From Edwardsiella tarda ATCC 15947 = NBRC 105688 (GTDB lineage Bacteria; Pseudomonadota; Gammaproteobacteria; Enterobacterales; Enterobacteriaceae), in assembly GCF_003113495.2 (NCBI RefSeq), contig NZ_CP084508.1:1-64000 (forward strand): a stretch of DNA of 64,000 nt, written 5' to 3'. Position 1 is the stretch's first letter; every line of letters starts with the position of its first letter. The notes under the pieces were generated by a model that saw only the letters and a program-made list of their open reading frames with translations, searched no databases and was not told the DNA's origin. Made by a program: the position numbers and the translations under genes. Of this stretch, positions 19,341 to 29,591 are shown one piece after another.

Positions 19341-19562
19341 AAGTATTCACAAGCTAATACAGAGTGCCTATGTCACCAAAACGAAAAGCGGAGAGGTTGC
19401 TAGTAGCAGGCGTATCGAATAGGTATGAGTTCTGTCAAGTATCAGTACTAGATAGTGCTCAGATCCGATAAGGCGGTGAAACGACAGACTGGATGGAGAC
19501 CAAAGAAAATATTCTATTGTTCAGTACCAGCGGTTTAAGGAAAATCCATCTGAGTCGTATAC

Positions 19563-19659
19563 TTCAGGCTGAAATCGTGGTGATTTCAGCCTGAAATTCT
19601 CACATGAAATTCTTTAAATTCATTTAGTTAATAGCGAAATTTACGTGGAGAAACATTAC
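19563..19659 (-). other. parS: P1-type parS centromere, copy B
   Basis: A perfect 14-bp inverted repeat (TTCAGGCTGAAATC at 19563-19576 and GATTTCAGCCTGAA at 19582-19595) with centre GTGGT mirrors the P1 parS core, whose centre is GCCAC. On the minus strand AAATTTCGCTATTAACT also follows the P1 order. The far box TTTCTCCACG overlaps the region just past the parB stop codon, which lies at 19656-19658. This is the standard place for a P1-type centromere. Confidence 0.85.
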
Positions 19660-20639
19660 GAATTCTCTCGAGCCAAATGTGCCGCAAGTACCGCTTGAAT
19701 CGCCTCATCAAGTGCACTCTGTACCTCGGTAGATAGACGATTAAACTCATAACTAAACACTCGCCCATTTTGCTTCTTGCGAGCATAACGATTCTTATCG
19801 TTAAAATCCCATAATGGGGTAACTACCGGTTTTGTACGCTCACTATCAGTGAGTTCATGACTATGCTTGCGGAACAATGTCATGATGAGATCTTTACTCT
19901 CGTCAGGAGTCAGAGCCTTAGACTGAATCTCACACAACTCATCTTGAAGCAAGGCTACAAATTGTTCTGATGTATAGGATGACAACTGGAGCTTATTATC
20001 AATATCCAGCAATACTTTATAGTCAGGAAATGACAGTTCTGACTGTACAGGAAAAACAGCTAACAATGATGAGGGTACACTCGCCGCCTGCAATGCTCTG
20101 GTCACCTTAGCCTCAGAGAATCCTTCCTGCTTCGCAATTTCTTTTTGGGTTAATCCAGAGTTACGCAATGACTGCAAACGTAATCCGATCTCTCGTAGGT
20201 TATGCTCTTTCGCCGTCTGAATATCTTGAGCTAGCTGACGAGCATCCTGTACGGAGATTTCGTCTTCTGTGACCATCGCTTCTAATGGACGTTCAACCAA
20301 CAAAGCGGCAGCTCGCCGGCGAGAGCCATCTAAGATCTCAATCTGCTCTTTCCGCCGTATGCCTATAACGGGAAAGAATTGTTGCATCACTAAAGTCCGA
20401 GTAATGCTTTGCAATGACACAGGAGTCAATGCAGCCTGTTCTCGACCATTTGTTTCCTGCTCAACAAAGGTTTGTGTTTCAATCTCATGATAAGGGATCA
20501 CCACCCGTGTAAATCGCGCTCTTTTTCCTGATGCTAAGGTAAAAACCTGGCTAAAGGAATCTGCCCCCTCAACGGCAACTGATGGGGTCAGAGAAGGCGT
20601 AGTAAAGGTGCGCCCAATCGTTTTACGTTTTGTAGACAT
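19656..20639 (-). CDS. parB: ParB-family centromere-binding protein
   Basis: A 327-residue type Ia ParB like that of P1. It has an N-terminal arm with KRKTIGRTFTTPSL, a ParB core RRKEQIEILDGSRRRAAALL, and a helix-turn-helix at LTQKEIAKQEGFSEAKVTRALQA. The C-terminal domain (about 250-327) would contact the hexamer boxes and dimerise. It binds parS and activates ParA. The ATG follows GAGGTG. A GTG two codons upstream is possible. It lies 7 bases after the parA stop codon. Confidence 0.92.
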   Translation of the reverse strand: MSTKRKTIGRTFTTPSLTPSVAVEGADSFSQVFTLASGKRARFTRVVIPYHEIETQTFVEQETNGREQAALTPVSLQSITRTLVMQQFFPVIGIRRKEQIEILDGSRRRAAALLVERPLEAMVTEDEISVQDARQLAQDIQTAKEHNLREIGLRLQSLRNSGLTQKEIAKQEGFSEAKVTRALQAASVPSSLLAVFPVQSELSFPDYKVLLDIDNKLQLSSYTSEQFVALLQDELCEIQSKALTPDESKDLIMTLFRKHSHELTDSERTKPVVTPLWDFNDKNRYARKKQNGRVFSYEFNRLSTEVQSALDEAIQAVLAAHLARENS

Positions 20640-20646
20640 GCTCACC

Positions 20647-21846
20647 TCAGTTCATACGGATAAATTCAATACGGTCAAAAACGGCTTTCGCAAAATCCTC
20701 TGCCGCAAGCCTAGCGTTTTTTAATGCTTCAGCACTTCCTACATAGGTAGCCGGGTTAGCAGAAATCACGGTATCAAATGACTCACCACAGCGTTCAAAT
20801 CCGTCCAGGCGGGGTAAACTGACATCCAACATATCTCCCCCAAAAATCTCCTTTGCCAAGCTGTGACACAGCTTATGATCAGGTTTATTAGACAATTTTG
20901 ACATAAAGCCGATATTGCCTTTCAAACGACACGGATAACCTGACTGCTCAATCAACTCAATAAGCTCTGGCAGTCGAGTGAGATATTTCAGTGTTGAGTG
21001 AAAGTCGACTTGTGCCGGCGGAATAGGAGTCATCAGAAGATCTGCTGCTGCAATCGCATTTTTGAGGAAGGCATCCAGATGAGGTCCGCCATCAATGAGG
21101 ATAAAGTCATAATCTTTTACTAGTTTATCGACGATATTCTCACGTAAAACAGCATGTGGGTTTTGCCCAGCGAGGTGTTCATGACATAACGAATCCCAAT
21201 CAGAGGCAATAAAAGCATCATCGATTGAAGCAGGGATCACATCGACTCCCGGGATCACTGAAGGTACGATAAACTCGCTCAATAACTCTTCCCGAGAGAC
21301 ATTTTGTAGCATAGCTTGCGCAGAAGTAGTCTCAACCAAGCCAACAGCATGATGATGATTTAAAAACATTGTCGCTGAGGATTGCGGGTCGAGATCAATG
21401 ACTAAAATACGCAAGTCTTCCATCAACAAGGCAGGATGAGTACGTAAGGCATGGGCCAGTGATACGGTCGAAACCGTTTTAGATACGCCTCCTTTCAGAT
21501 TACCTACAAACAAGCAAAGTGCTTCATGGTAACGATCTCGATACTTAGGAACGCCACGATGGTGATAAATATCAATGATATTCTGGATCGTGAGGGCATA
21601 CTTTTGAGATAAGCCAGCAGCACGTTTTTTAAAACTATAGCCTTCGGCCTCCATTTCACTAACAGCATAGTCAACATTCGCTCGAGTTAGTTTAGGTAGC
21701 TTGGAGAGAGCTGCTTTTGCATAAACCTGATAAAAGGTATCACCTTTTAATTCAGCTTTTTGTTGCTGGATCTGTTCGCTGAGGGAATGCAGCATTCTAT
21801 CCGCACGTTGTGCTAACTTGACTGCTGCTTGAGAGTTGGCATACAT
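20647..21846 (-). CDS. parA: ParA-family partition ATPase (type Ia)
   Basis: A 399-residue ATPase of the P1 ParA/SopA type. An N-terminal regulatory region with a helix-turn-helix (about residues 40-95) precedes the deviant Walker A motif KGGVSKT (118-124) and the Walker A' region VIDLDPQSSAT. It positions the plasmid through ParB-parS and usually represses its own promoter. The gene is intact and the first of the parAB operon. The 540 bp before it hold a 19-bp palindrome and the iterons. Confidence 0.95.
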   Translation of the reverse strand: MYANSQAAVKLAQRADRMLHSLSEQIQQQKAELKGDTFYQVYAKAALSKLPKLTRANVDYAVSEMEAEGYSFKKRAAGLSQKYALTIQNIIDIYHHRGVPKYRDRYHEALCLFVGNLKGGVSKTVSTVSLAHALRTHPALLMEDLRILVIDLDPQSSATMFLNHHHAVGLVETTSAQAMLQNVSREELLSEFIVPSVIPGVDVIPASIDDAFIASDWDSLCHEHLAGQNPHAVLRENIVDKLVKDYDFILIDGGPHLDAFLKNAIAAADLLMTPIPPAQVDFHSTLKYLTRLPELIELIEQSGYPCRLKGNIGFMSKLSNKPDHKLCHSLAKEIFGGDMLDVSLPRLDGFERCGESFDTVISANPATYVGSAEALKNARLAAEDFAKAVFDRIEFIRMN

Positions 21847-21960
21847 GGCTATACTCCTTTATGTAAGTTTTATCAGTATAAGCATTAATCCAGCATAAAA
21901 ACAATTTTTATGTCATGTTTGGTGATGTGTTTCACTTATTCAGAAGGATCAAGAAAAGAT

Positions 21961-21979
21961 CAAATGCCTAAGGCATTTG
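21961..21979. promoter_or_regulatory. Palindrome upstream of parA, possible operator
   Basis: CAAATGCCTAAGGCATTTG is a 19-bp perfect palindrome about 115 bp before the parA start codon, flanked by GATC repeats. In P1 the par operon is repressed by ParA at an inverted repeat in this place. It could also be a terminator stem, since T-rich DNA follows it. Confidence 0.45.
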
Positions 21980-22053
21980 TTGATCTTTCTTTTTAGATCT
22001 TTCTCTTTATACTCTGGTTTTTTATTTATTTTCAAGGCATTAGGTGTATTGAT

Positions 22054-22362
22054 GTGGAGTGTTTTCCTGTGTGGTGTGGATCCTTTTCCTGATTAATGTG
22101 GATCCATTTCATGTTTGGTGTAGCGTTATTTTCTGTTGATAAATCATAGAATTGCATCGTTAGTGATCATCTTTTGTTAAATGATGATCCGATGATCTAT
22201 TTGCTATAGGTGGAATCATTTTCTGATAGTAGTACGGTTCTAACGGTGGAATGATTTTCTGTTCCCTTAATGTGGATTCATTTCCTGTTGCATGCCTTTT
22301 CCTTTTTAGGTGGAAACATTTTCTGTCTTGGTTCATGAAGAAAAGGTGGAGTGATTTCCTGT
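22054..22362 (+). other. Origin region with nine iterons
   Basis: Nine copies of a 17-bp iteron with consensus GTGGAATCATTTTCTGT start at 22054, 22076, 22098, 22119 (degenerate), 22210, 22246, 22272, 22310 and 22346. All point towards the initiator gene. Centre spacing is 22 bp for the first copies, then 26-38 bp. A 75-bp AT-rich gap with GATGATC repeats splits the array after the fourth. Rep_3 initiators bind such iterons to open the origin and control copy number. Confidence 0.85.
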
Positions 22363-22468
22363 CATAAAAAAATCAATTATTATCAATTTGTTATACGTTG
22401 AACATTTTTTGCCTCACCCTATCTTATGTGGAATAATTACTCCAATATTCCACTATCGGGTGACAGGG

Positions 22469-23452
22469 ATGAACCATGACAATCTGACCGTTGTTCAGGG
22501 AAATGACTTATTGGAAGGAGCTTATGGTGTCACTCTTGATGAGATGAGGTTGTTGAATCTGGCTTTAGCGCAGATTGATAGCCGTAAACCTCAACCTGAT
22601 ACCCTCTATAAGCTCTATCCTAAGGATTACCAGAAAGTCTATGGTGTGAATGTGACCAGTAGTCATCGACAGTTACGCGATGCAGCGGAGAGCTTGATGA
22701 AAAAACCGGTCACCATCTACCGTGAAGATAAGAATGGCAAAATTCGAACTGTTAAGTTGTCCTGGTTTTCCCGATTGGAGTATGTCAGCAGTGATGATCA
22801 TAGCGCGGTGGTTCTACGCTTTGGCCAAGATGTTGCCCCCTATCTTTACGAACTTAAAGAGAGTTTCACTAAACTCGATTTCCTCAATCTAGCGAGACTC
22901 GATACACCTTTTTCGATCCGTCTTTACAGTTGGCTAGTGAAGGCGCGTAACCTACATCGCTATCGTAAAAATGATGCGATTGAGGTGACATTAGATATTG
23001 AGTGGATGCGAGAAAAAGCTAACCTACTTGGTAAGTATAAAGACTATCGAGACTTTAGGCAGAAGTTGCTTCAGCCGTCGATAGATAGGATCAACGCTGC
23101 TACCGATATTTCGGTGATCTGGGAGCCGGTAAAAACCGGACGTTCAGTGACAGCGATCCGTTTTGCTTATGTCGACGAGTCGACCCCTGAAGTGGTAAAA
23201 CCTGTTCGACCCCGGTTACCGCGCCGTCCCCATGTAACAGCAGGTTCAGCTGCCGAAGGAGAGTGGGCGCGTAAATGTATTCAGGTTTTAACAAACTACC
23301 GTAACAGTTTGTTGGATTATGATGATCAGGCTAAGTTAACCGTGCCTGATCTCCGAAAGTTAGCTGGATGGTATAAGACGATTGGTCACAGTGCGTTGGA
23401 GAAATCGGTACTGAAAGAGATCAGTTTACGTACCCGTCGCGTGAAGACATAA
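22469..23452 (+). CDS. Rep_3-family replication initiator
   Basis: A 327-residue initiator of the RepB/RepE winged-helix type. The start MNHDNLTVVQGNDLLEGAYGVTLDEMRLLNLALAQID, the FTKLDFLNLARLDTPFSIRLYSWLVK block and YRDFRQKLLQPSIDRINAATDI fit the two-winged-helix fold of iteron-binding initiators. The ATG at 22469 follows GGGTGACAGGG. A longer frame from 22388 is less likely. It lies directly downstream of the iterons and should be autoregulated. Inverted iteron-like sites begin at its stop codon. Confidence 0.92.
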   Translation: MNHDNLTVVQGNDLLEGAYGVTLDEMRLLNLALAQIDSRKPQPDTLYKLYPKDYQKVYGVNVTSSHRQLRDAAESLMKKPVTIYREDKNGKIRTVKLSWFSRLEYVSSDDHSAVVLRFGQDVAPYLYELKESFTKLDFLNLARLDTPFSIRLYSWLVKARNLHRYRKNDAIEVTLDIEWMREKANLLGKYKDYRDFRQKLLQPSIDRINAATDISVIWEPVKTGRSVTAIRFAYVDESTPEVVKPVRPRLPRRPHVTAGSAAEGEWARKCIQVLTNYRNSLLDYDDQAKLTVPDLRKLAGWYKTIGHSALEKSVLKEISLRTRRVKT

Positions 23453-23503
23453 AATCTTTCCACCTATAGCGTGAGAATTGTCTGATACAGATAATCTCTC
23501 CAC
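23447..23503 (-). repeat. Inverted iteron-like sites downstream of rep
   Basis: On the minus strand GTGGAAAGATTTTATGT (23447-23463) and GTGGAGAGATTATCTGT (23487-23503) match the upstream iterons at 13-14 of 17 positions. The first shares the extended GCTATAGGTGGAA context of the iteron at 22210. P1 has a comparable downstream inverted set (incA) that limits copy number. Confidence 0.6.
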
Positions 23504-23510
23504 CTTTCGC

Positions 23511-24274
23511 TTAGCATAGAAAAGGGGTTGAACTGGGAAGCTGTAGCAGTGCTCGAGCTTCGTCTGAGTTCATCCCAAATCTCACACCTATCTGTCCGGC
23601 AACATCGAGTGCAAACACCCGCGTATAGATCTCGGTACTTTTGTAGTCACGGTGTCCCATAAAAGACTGCAAAATTTTAGGGTGAACACGGTTATAAAGA
23701 AGATGCATGGCAAAGCTATGCCGGAAAGTATGCGGCGTAATACTCGCGATGGAGAACTGAACCCCTTCATTAGTTGCGGCTTGTAGTGCCTCTTTTAACC
23801 AGTTGCGTGCCGTATCGTCCGAAATCTCCCAAACTGGCCTGGTGACATAACGATTAAATGTTGCCAAGTGATCCCGTAATCGACGGACAAATTGGGGATC
23901 GAGTAAAGGAACGGTTCGTTTTACGGGACTATCTTTGCCTGGGCGGCCCCGGCGTCCTGCGGTTTGATTACGCTGTTTGAGGGTTCGTAAGATCACAAAG
24001 GGTTTGACCGCATCCAGCACTATCTCCCGAGGGGTAACACTCAGGGCTTCATTAATCCGCGCGCCGGTATTCCATAAAAAATCGAACAGCATACGTTTAC
24101 GAAGATCTTGAAAATGGTCGAGTAACACCGTTATCTCGGGAGCCAAGAGGTAGGCCGGTTGGTCGAGGTGCTCATGGCCATCCGGCGTAGAGCAATGGCT
24201 TGAGCGACATCAAAGGACTGGCCAGAGGGGGTGAGCAGTGGGCCAGCTGTGGTATCACGAGTGATCAGTGTCAT
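23511..24274 (-). pseudogene. ResD-like tyrosine recombinase with frameshift
   Basis: The C-terminal 211 residues contain the tyrosine recombinase core: FLWNTGARINEAL (first Arg), TPHTFRHSFAMHLL (HxxR) and GHRDYKSTEIYTRVF (Tyr). A 47-codon frame upstream (MTLITRDTTAGPLLTPSGQS to STNRPTSWLPR) has the best start, with AAGGAG before the ATG at 24274. It runs in another frame and overlaps the core at 24131-24155. A one-base change near 24155-24165 would join them. It resembles the multimer-resolving D protein of F. The core alone might still fold, but the expected product is broken. Confidence 0.75.
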
Positions 24275-24300
24275 CGGTACTCCTTCTTTTTATTCAGTGA

Positions 24301-24317
24301 GCAGAAAATCATTCCAC
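24301..24317 (-). repeat. Outlying inverted iteron
   Basis: GTGGAATGATTTTCTGC on the minus strand differs from the iteron at 22246 at one base. It lies just upstream of the recombinase start, about 850 bp beyond rep. Confidence 0.6.
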
Positions 24318-24854
24318 CTTTCCGGTCAGACGATCAGGCTCCTTCCAAGTGGAGAGGAGGATGAATAGTGCGTGCGCTACGTAAAATCTGCTGTAGGATA
24401 GCCTTGATAGATTTTTATTTTTCACGTAGCGCGATCATCCGTGTCATGGTGCATATTGCGTGTTTTTTCTGCTAATTGTCGGGTGTGTTTGTACTATTGT
24501 GCCTGATCCTGACGCGGGGATCGTCTACAAAAAATCCCCTCGCCCGGATCCTTTTTTCGGTAAAACACACCATATAAGGATAAATCATGAATCCAAGGAA
24601 GGGGATGTGAAGGGCTGAGGAGTGGCATGATCTGTCGATAGAGCACAACCATTACAACATATGGTATGTTGTCTCAATATGTAGGCACATCATGTTGATT
24701 GTCCATAGAAAATGTGGATAACCCTATACAGATCGTCAATATAGGAGTTTTGACAAAAAAATATAAACTATGTGTATATTCCACATTAGGGTATGTCACA
24801 TAGCTATTTTTTGTACATTTTGACGTCTGTTTTAACTACAAAAAATCTTTTAAT
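24318..24854. other. Intergenic region with DnaA box
   Basis: No gene seen. It contains an exact DnaA box (TGTGGATAA, 24713-24721) and the 11-bp core of the dispersed motif (CCTTTTTTCGG, 24550-24560). The AT-rich part after 24730 could be part of the origin or of an IS flank. Confidence 0.45.
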
Positions 24855-25530
24855 GTAGCTCGTTACGATTTCCCTGATGATGCATGGGCACTGATTTCCC
24901 TTCTGTTACCGCCTAAAGAAGCACCTCACAAGGTGACCGCCCCTACTTTTCACAATGAACGATATTTTCTGGGAACTTTGTTCAGGCGCACCGTGGATAG
25001 ATTTATCCAAGTGTTATGGTCACGGGAAAATTATTTATAACCAGTTTAACCGGTGGTCTAAGGCCGGAGTTATGAGCACTATTTTCAATAGTGCTGATCC
25101 AAATTCAGGATAAAAAAATTAATCAATGGAGATGTTATTGCGCTTGATGGTAGTAATATCCGTGCCTTAAAAGCCGCCACAGGTGCGAAAAAAATCCAGA
25201 TAAGCTCGATGAGCATGGGCTGGGTCGCTCTCGTGGCGACTTTGCACCCAAATCCATCAGACGACAGATACAGATGGCTCAAGATTGCCATTAAGTTTCT
25301 TCCTGAGTTGCGGGCAGGCTAATGAAAGCCGGTACGCCAGGTCCTAACTGAAGCGAGTGGGTATCATCCGAATAAAATTGCGTCTAAAAGCGGTACTGGC
25401 GGATAAGGGGTACTCAGGGAAAAACATCCGTATTTATATGAAAGAAAAGGGAATCAAGGTGGTTATTCCTGAAAAGGTCAGTTGTGATAACCATCGTACA
25501 CCCGACAGGCAACTCTATAAAAAAACGTAA
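24855..25530 (+). pseudogene. IS5-family transposase remnant
   Basis: Frame-broken coding traces read DFPDDAWALISLLLPP near 24870, FNRWSKAGVMSTIF near 25050 and LLADKGYSGKNIRIYMKEKGIKVVIPEK near 25395-25475, in that order. This is the order of an IS5-group DDE transposase. Stops and frameshifts are frequent and no terminal repeats could be placed. Non-functional. Confidence 0.75.
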
Positions 25531-25599
25531 GTCCGTAGAACACTGAATAGTGTATGTAATATATTGTATTAGTCGCGACTTGATCTGACACTGAGCCTT

Positions 25600-25881
25600 G
25601 AAAGGTTGAGAGTTACCGGTTTTGATATGGGGGTCGAATCCTTATACAAAACACGAGGTAACTCTCATGCTTCATACTACCAATCCCGTTATCAAACACA
25701 AAACCGGTTTGCTCAATCTGGCTGAAGAACTCAGCAACGTATCAAAAGCCTGTAAAATCATGGGCGTTTCGCGTGATACGTTTTATCGTTACCGCGAACT
25801 GACCGATGAAGGCGGTATGGATGCGCTGATTAATCGTAGTCGCCGCGCTCCTAACTTTAAGAACCGTACCGATGAGGCAAC
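25600..25881 (+). pseudogene. IS481-family transposase, 5' fragment
   Basis: The ATG at 25667, after an ACGAGGT site, starts MLHTTNPVIKHKTGLLNLAEEL and continues through an HTH (CKIMGVSRDTFYRYRELTDEGGMDALINRSRRAPNFKNRTDE). This is the N-terminal part of an IS481-group transposase. The frame is cut at about 25881, where an inverted IS110 fragment begins. Confidence 0.75.
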
Positions 25882-26300
25882 TTTGACTGGCACGAACCGC
25901 ATGTTAGGTCGAGTGACGGCTTCGCAAATAGCCTCTGCGTCTGCAGCATCATGCTTATTGGTTTTGACATAGAGCTTTATGAACTGATGGACCATCAGCT
26001 TGACGTTATGGCCCATCGATATTAGTTTGCCGGCCCAAAAGTGGGCAGAAGCACAGGCTTCCATGCCGATCAAACATGGAGGGATGTTGGCAAAAAAGGA
26101 ACGCATTTTTGCTCGCTTGAGTTGCTTGTTGAACAACCGATTGCCGTGTTCGTCAGTTCCGTGGATCTGAAAAACCTCTTTTGCTAAATCGATGCCGATA
26201 GTCTTAATACTCATGATGGCCGCTCCGCTCAAGTAGTGACGACTTATCGTCCCACTGCGGCACAAAATGTAGAGGGCGACCATTCCATTAACAAAGCCGT
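25882..26300 (-). mobile_element. IS110-family 5' fragment, copy 1
   Basis: From the ATG at 26214 it encodes MSIKTIGIDLAKEVFQIHG, then NIPPCLIGMEACASAHFWAGKL and KHDAADAEAICEAVTRPNMRFVPVK, the N-terminal DEDD part of an IS110 transposase. It is cut off at the IS481 junction near 25882. Its outer end is GGCTTTGTTAATGGAATGG (minus strand). A near-identical fragment in the opposite orientation lies at 27924-28365, so the AraC gene sits between inverted copies. Confidence 0.8.
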
Positions 26301-26943
26301 GGTAGTGTTATAATTTCTTTCTTCAGAAGCCATAACTGAAGAAGAAAAAAAGAAAGCACATACAGCGAAGGTGAGTAATCCGTTAATTCTGAAAATACTG
26401 TTCACTTAGGGAAAACCTCTAAAATGTATTCATTTTTATTGTTTATGATATTGACTCACTTTTTAAATGATTGTCAACCACTCACACCTCATTAACATAC
26501 CACATTTCATCAGCCCATAAAAAAACGGTATTTTAATTAAAAATTCTACACTCAACCATAAAGCAACGAGTTTTATGATAATAACTACTATTAATTATTA
26601 TTATTTCAGAATTAAATCACTTAACATGGTTTAACTATAAAACAACAAAATAAAAACATAATCAGTGGTGCTAGTATATATAATATAAGCCTCCCCCCTT
26701 TAACTAGGGCCACATTGCGCAAAAAAACGAAGTTATTCACACAAATAATTTCATAACCATTTTTTTGATTGAAAATTGAGCTAATATTGTATGATCGATA
26801 AATATGGTTACAATGAAAGCCAATGTTTATTGGTTTACCAAAAGAGGTCATATGTTAATTTAGCAAAATGTTTTTTAAATATGGCTGCAGCCAAATCGAA
26901 TTGGCATCAAATAGAGATTAACTACAATCTTCATACTTTCATT
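26301..26943. other. AT-rich region upstream of AraC-type gene
   Basis: No certain gene. Very AT-rich DNA that should hold the promoter of the regulator at 26944. The AraC reading frame is open back to 26791, but homology to the paralogue at 61473 stops at 26944. Confidence 0.4.
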
Positions 26944-27885
26944 ATGAATAAAAAAATAGATCTTCATGCTGAAGGGATTGATGGAATGAATCAATGGATT
27001 AAAACTGCAACCAATCACCTAGGGTTTGATATCGCAAATATTAATATTCCAACAAATGCTGATATGGATGCATTTATTGGTGATATGCAAATTGAGGAAG
27101 CAAGTAATAAAATAATATTGGTGAGAGTAAACTCCTCACCGCAGCAAATAGCATTAACTCACAAAGATTGTTTTAGTGAGAAAGAGCATATAGTGTTATT
27201 GCATGCATGTTCCACACTACAAATAACAACTCCGCAAAGTAGAATAATAATACCAAGAGGTGATGGTATAGTTATCCCATTATGGGAACCATATGTAGAA
27301 ACAAGTCTCATGCACAGAAATACCATATCGCTTATAATAAACACTTCAATCATATCAGAACAACATAGTGAGATATTAAAAAAATTATGGGGTAAAGTAT
27401 CAAAGCTCCACTATGGAGATATACTCAATACTTTAGTATTGAAATTATATGATCAGCCCCCATTATCTACATATACTGAAAAGCTATTGAAAACTATTGG
27501 TGATACTTTATCACTGCAAATTGAACACTATATCCAGAATGGCTATCAACGCGAGCAAAATATTTCTAGTTTATATCAGATACTTGAAGTAATAAGAAGC
27601 AATATGAAGAATCCAAACTTTTGTATTGATGATTTGGCTAGGCAATATCTGGTTACGCCTAGAGCTATTCAGCATGTGTTATCAAAGCACAATTTAACAT
27701 TTACGAAATTATTACAACAACAGAGATGTAATCTTCTATGCCAAAAAATAAAATTGAATAAAAAAGATAAACTACAAACTCTTGCTATGGAGTGTGGGTT
27801 TAAGAATATAGACATGGCGAATCGCCATTTTTCAAAAAACTATGGCGTATGTATAAGAGAGTTTAAAAAAAATAACAGAGAGTGA
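26944..27885 (+). CDS. AraC-family transcriptional regulator 1
   Basis: A 313-residue regulator. The N-terminal half is shared with the regulator at 61473 (DAFIGDMQIEEASNKIILVRVNSSPQQ, IIIPRGDGIVIPLWEPYVET). The C-terminal AraC DNA-binding domain reads IDDLARQYLVTPRAIQHVLSKHN and then LAMECGFKNIDMANRHFSKNYGVCIREF. The start was chosen because both paralogues then have nearly equal length; no good ribosome binding site is visible. It is AT-rich like the class 5 fimbrial operon and could control one of the two fimbrial operons. That role is inference. Confidence 0.8.
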   Translation: MNKKIDLHAEGIDGMNQWIKTATNHLGFDIANINIPTNADMDAFIGDMQIEEASNKIILVRVNSSPQQIALTHKDCFSEKEHIVLLHACSTLQITTPQSRIIIPRGDGIVIPLWEPYVETSLMHRNTISLIINTSIISEQHSEILKKLWGKVSKLHYGDILNTLVLKLYDQPPLSTYTEKLLKTIGDTLSLQIEHYIQNGYQREQNISSLYQILEVIRSNMKNPNFCIDDLARQYLVTPRAIQHVLSKHNLTFTKLLQQQRCNLLCQKIKLNKKDKLQTLAMECGFKNIDMANRHFSKNYGVCIREFKKNNRE

Positions 27886-27923
27886 TTTTTATCAAATTTA
27901 ACCAACTATATATTGATATCTGA

Positions 27924-28365
27924 TGGGCTTTGTTGATGGAGTGGTCGCCCTCTACATTTTGTGCCGCAGTGGGACGATAAGTCGTCACTACTTGAGCGGA
28001 GCGGCCATCATGAGTATTAAGACTATCGGCATCGATTTAGCAAAAGAGCTTTTTCAGATCCACAGAACTGACGAACACGGCAATCGGTTGTTCAACAAGC
28101 AACTCAAGCGAGCAAAAATGCGTTCCTTTTTTGCCAACATTCCTCCATGTTTGATCGGTATGGAAGCCAGTGCTTCTCTCACTTTTGGGACTGGAAACTA
28201 ATATCGATGGGCCATAACGTCAAGCTGATGTGATGGCCCATCAATTCATAAAGCCCTATGTCAAAACCAATAATGCAGACACAGAGACTATTTGCGAAGT
28301 CATCACACACCACAACATGCGGTTCGTGCCAGTCAAGACTCCTGAATTCCATTAACAAAGCCGTT
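27924..28365 (+). mobile_element. IS110-family 5' fragment, copy 2
   Basis: Begins with GGCTTTGTTGATGGAGTGG and encodes MSIKTIGIDLAKELFQIHRT from the ATG at 28010. Frame breaks follow after GMEASASL. It ends at 28333-28345 in the codons for KTPE. After this the sequence ATTCCATTAACAAAGCC is the element's own left end in reverse. The matching 3' half, starting again at KTPEQQAV, lies on the same strand at 40516. Confidence 0.78.
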
Positions 28366-28441
28366 GTAAACATACCTGAGTCAGTGCTGTAGGATTTTTA
28401 CTACAAACGCTCATCGAATTCATAGATAAGCGCCAGGTCAT

Positions 28442-29591
28442 CTAAATAGCTGCGCCTAATAGCGCTACACTTTTGCCAGACCATGTCTCCCTCTAGGGAA
28501 TGGACTGGCGGTTTCCATAAAATGGCGAACCTTTTTCAACAATTGCCACATTGAATGACACTGATGATTTCGGGTTATCGTGTCATGAAGTGCCTGCCAT
28601 AGACGCTCAACATGGTTCGCCTGGCTGGTAAATTACCCTGAACTTCGGGTTTGCTTTCAGCCACCGCTGGGTTTCACGACTTTTGTGGATTATGTAGTTA
28701 TCCACGATTAACGTGATGGTTTTTGCCCGCCGGTATGTGGCTTTCAGGTGCTTCAGCAGACCGATAAACAGCACTGAACTTTTGCTGTTGCCACCTACGT
28801 AGCTGACTTTACCCGTTCCACTGTGCAATGCTCCGGCCCCAGATAGTATTTTTCATTCTGCCCCGGCGTTACCACACGTTTTTGTTGCCCGCGAAGCTGC
28901 CAGTCTGCGCCGATTTTTGGATTGAGATGGATATCCACTTCATCCTCATAAAAAACCGGATGCTCCACACTGCATTCGTCCAGCGCTTTATGGATTGCTG
29001 CCATTTTTTCATCTTTATGTGGGTCACGGATACGCAGTGTCGGTGCTGCCCTGCGCCATACCAGTCCGGCTGATGGCAGCCAGCGACGAACGGTTCCGGC
29101 GTGTAACTGGCACCCGGTTATCTCGTTGATTTTTATCGTCAGTAGTTCTGTACTCCAGCGTGAGCGTTGATAACCAAAATCACCGGGAGAATGTTTTATC
29201 AGTTCACGTAACAAGGTGCAGATATGCTCAAAAGGCCAGCGTCGGGAGCGTCCTGTTGGTAAGGATTTCAGGCCTTCCGCTCCCGACAACGTGAACCAGT
29301 TAATCCAGCGCCCAACGGATGAACGGGCGCAACAGAGCGTTCTGGCGACGTCGCTGACACGGTCACCCCGGTGCAGCATTAGCATGGCAGTCAGTCTGCG
29401 GGCATGATTTTTATCACGTGTTTTATGAATCGCTTTCTGCATCAGGCGTCGTTCTGTACGGGGTATTGGTGCTATGATCGGCATCACTCAGTCCGGTTGA
29501 TGGTTTGGGATATTTGGCGATTGATCAGATCGCACAATCCGGGCTGAGTTCCCTTTCGGTGATCTACTATTCCGCTCAGCTATTTAGTCCC
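28442..29591 (-). mobile_element. IS630-family element, copy 1, inactivated
   Basis: Terminal CTAAATAGC repeats mark the ends. The transposase begins MMPIIAPIPRTERRLMQKAIHKTRDKNHARRL and has the HTH region and the catalytic YEDEVDIHLNPKIG segment. An extra G near 28832 shifts the frame after NEKYYL. The C-terminal part (LIVDNYIIHKS...) then ends at a small deletion after FRVIYQP. It therefore cannot make a full transposase. Related copies are at 53600-53990 and 56905-58053. Confidence 0.85.
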
